From NCBI GenBank assembly GCA_964522605.1, contig CAZFWV010000389.1, positions 1 through 6,183 of the forward strand: DNA of 6,183 bases, read 5' to 3'. Under the pieces are notes generated by a model. That model was not told the DNA's origin and searched no databases. It was given only the letters and a program-made list of their open reading frames with translations. The DNA is from CAVZLD01 sp964522605 (lineage in GTDB: Bacteria; Planctomycetota; Planctomycetia; Pirellulales; Pirellulaceae). This document shows positions 4,763 to 6,183 of this stretch, piece after piece; the first letter of the stretch is position 1; each line of letters starts with the position of its first letter. Both the position numbers and the translations under genes were made by a program.

Positions 4763-5650
4763 TCAATCCAGCCGAGTTCCCATCCGTTCCCAATGAACGG
4801 GTCCCAGCTCGTAGTGTGTTGTGTCCTGTGGGTCGGGAAAGGTACGTTCCAAGGACCAATAAATGATGCGTGCCTTGCCGCGGAGGTCCGAAGACGGAAT
4901 CGGACCGAGGATGCGACTATCCCTCGCCAGGCGACGGTTGTCGCCAAGGACGAAGAACGCGGTTGCGGGAATCTTGATCGCGTCAAGATCGGAGAGTTCG
5001 GGATAGAGAGGCAATTCACTGTCAAAAAAAGCGTGTGGATCGTCCCACTTGGATCCGTTCAGAAGCACCTGCTCATTCCGAATCGCGATCTCGTCACCGG
5101 GCAAACCCACCACGCGCATGACATACAACGGCGAGTCCACGTCTGCGCTGCGGAAGACCACGACATCATTCCGCCGCAGGCGATCGAGACGACACCCGAG
5201 CTTGTCGACGAGAATCCGATCGCCGGGAAGAATCGTCGGCGACATGGACCGTGTTGGGATGACAAATGCCTCAACCACGAACGTCCGAATCGCATCGCGA
5301 AACGCAGCATTCGTGATCCACATCAGAGCGACGATCAGCGGATAAACCCACCACCGCTGGTATGCCTTGAGAGGCGCGTCGCGATTTCGCCGTGCAAGGA
5401 CGAACGCATCACAGATGACATAGATCGGAAAGGCCAGCATCGGCACCCAGAGCACCCAATAGCTCGCTCGCCCCAGCGGCAACAGGATCGAACCATAGGC
5501 CAACAAAGGAAGCAGCAATGCCCCGATAAGCCAGAGCACCACTGCACGGAGAAGGCTGCCCGAATAGACTTGCCCAAGCGGCCCGCCAGCGAGCATGCTC
5601 AATAACGCAGCCAGCCAAGGGCGCCTTCGAATCGTGATCGCGGTTTCCAT
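4763..5650 (-). CDS. lepB: Signal peptidase I homologue lacking the catalytic lysine
   Basis: The product has 295 residues of the S26 signal peptidase I family, membrane enzymes that cleave signal peptides from exported proteins. Residues 12-82 form several hydrophobic segments starting AGGPLGQVYSG, like TM2-type domains; another helix at about 102-114 leads into the catalytic region. Box B is FVIPTRSMSPTILPGD with the nucleophile Ser135. Box C is NDVVVF (161-166). Box D is YVMRVVGLPGDEI (176-188), where the usual KR is MR: Met178 replaces the general-base lysine (E. coli Lys145). Box E is GDNRRLARDSR (236-246); Ala242 replaces the serine equivalent to E. coli Ser278, while Asp244 is kept. 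The fold is clearly S26, but classical Ser-Lys catalysis seems impossible. It could be a divergent or inactive paralogue, with a canonical LepB elsewhere. The ribosome binding site at ATG 5650 is weak; the gene lies 46 bases after the DUF4419-like gene and may be co-transcribed with it. Confidence 0.88.
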   Translation of the reverse strand: METAITIRRRPWLAALLSMLAGGPLGQVYSGSLLRAVVLWLIGALLLPLLAYGSILLPLGRASYWVLWVPMLAFPIYVICDAFVLARRNRDAPLKAYQRWWVYPLIVALMWITNAAFRDAIRTFVVEAFVIPTRSMSPTILPGDRILVDKLGCRLDRLRRNDVVVFRSADVDSPLYVMRVVGLPGDEIAIRNEQVLLNGSKWDDPHAFFDSELPLYPELSDLDAIKIPATAFFVLGDNRRLARDSRILGPIPSSDLRGKARIIYWSLERTFPDPQDTTHYELGPVHWERMGTRLD

Positions 5651-5696
5651 GGGAATGCTCTCGTGCTGCTTCGACGGCGCAGAAGAAATCTCTTCT

Positions 5697-6183
5697 TTAC
5701 CGCGTGTCTGTCGCGTGACGAATCACCCAGCCAATCTCGGGTCTCAGAGCCAAGCTTGTCGGATCTTGTGCAATGCCGACAAATCCACCGAGGAACTCCA
5801 TGGCGAAATCTCTGCCGAGGTAATTCCGCCTAAAGGGCGCCCGCGCAAGTCTGCTCGGAAAGTCGCCGTATCGAATGCCTCCTCTGTCGAATTCCTGCAG
5901 ATCCCACTCCCCGGATAGGATTCTCTTTCGTTTTGCTCCGCGTCGTGCCAGCCAGCTGCTCTTTACCGTCGGCTGACCGTCTTGGTCCTGCAGGTACGGG
6001 AAGAAGGCGGTGATCCAGCCCGTGATCCTATCACCACCGCTCAGACTCTCGAACTTGAAGATCGACCGCCAGAAATCACGACGAATCTCGCCGCTCGCCG
6101 TCGCGGCAAATTCTTCCAAGATCGACTGCAACGGACTTAACCACCATTTCAGGTCAAGTGGGGCGAATGCCTGTGCGCGGTCT
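5697..6183 (-). CDS. DUF4419-like protein, 5'-partial
   Basis: The frame is open from the right edge to TAA 5697-5699, giving about 161 visible residues. A TTG at 6131 is not the likely start, because the frame continues upstream without interruption and reads PLDLKWWLSPLQSILEEF, consistent with the domain. Motifs typical of DUF4419 are FWRSIFKFES, SGGDRITGWITAFFPYL, then FPSRLARAPF and a C-terminal MEFLGGFVGIAQDPTSLALR, ending with a PEIGWVIRH tail. The domain, known from bacteria and fungi, has no established function. There is no membrane segment in the visible part, so it is probably cytoplasmic. It is transcribed towards the signal peptidase homologue, 46 bases away, and may be the first gene of that unit. 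The family call is from remembered motifs and is fairly confident; the role is unknown. Confidence 0.75.
   Translation of the reverse strand, partial: DRAQAFAPLDLKWWLSPLQSILEEFAATASGEIRRDFWRSIFKFESLSGGDRITGWITAFFPYLQDQDGQPTVKSSWLARRGAKRKRILSGEWDLQEFDRGGIRYGDFPSRLARAPFRRNYLGRDFAMEFLGGFVGIAQDPTSLALRPEIGWVIRHATDTR

Noticed and set aside
4793..5605. 270-codon plus-strand frame antisense to the signal peptidase gene
   Set aside because: It is a shadow of the minus-strand gene: no motifs, charged low-quality composition, and the opposite strand encodes clear S26 boxes.
5681..5696. AGAAGA/TCTTCT hairpin between the DUF4419-like gene and the peptidase gene as a terminator
   Set aside because: The stem is six base pairs, AT-rich, and has no T tract on the minus strand, so it is unlikely to stop transcription into the peptidase gene.
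1..6183. CRISPR array, tRNA or rRNA genes
   Set aside because: I saw no regularly spaced short repeats and no cloverleaf or conserved rRNA segments on either strand.

Overview
The window looks like a piece of a planctomycete chromosome, probably Pirellulaceae (Rhodopirellula-like). This rests on three things: tandem secreted proteins with PEP-CTERM sorting tails, a signal peptidase I with an extra N-terminal multi-helix membrane part, and a DUF4419-type protein, all at moderate GC with long, poorly coding gaps. The assignment is inferred from gene content; no rRNA or tRNA gene is present to confirm it.

Left half, plus strand. The window opens inside a gene ending at 374, whose C-terminus is a winged helix-turn-helix DNA-binding domain. 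After a gap of about 480 bases, with one notable inverted repeat followed by a T run, come three tandem paralogous genes (858-1628, 1666-2433, 2519-3259). Each encodes a secreted protein of about 250 residues: an N-terminal signal peptide, a shared roughly 200-residue ectodomain, and a C-terminal VPEPSS, membrane helix and (in two of three) arginine cluster. Close spacing and a Shine-Dalgarno sequence before each start suggest one operon. The proteins are probably exported, anchored or processed by an exosortase encoded elsewhere.

Middle. From 3260 to 3871 the DNA looks like a scar. It holds a 30-codon minus-strand stretch resembling the C-terminus of an IS21-type IstB helper protein, abutting a plus-strand 5'-truncated second copy of the winged-helix gene. 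The two winged-helix copies align without gaps over 279 bases and flank the PEP-CTERM genes as direct repeats about 3.5 kb apart.

Right half, minus strand. In transcription order the genes are a DUF4419-like protein (running off the right edge, ending at 5697), a signal peptidase I homologue (5650-4763) and a stand-alone macro-domain protein (4580-3957). The first two are 46 bases apart and may be co-transcribed. The signal peptidase keeps the catalytic serine, but methionine occupies the general-base lysine position and alanine the position of the serine that contacts that lysine. This is the most striking observation in the window. No complete novel system is evident; the main leads are the peptidase, the three-paralogue family and the duplicated, partly broken winged-helix gene.
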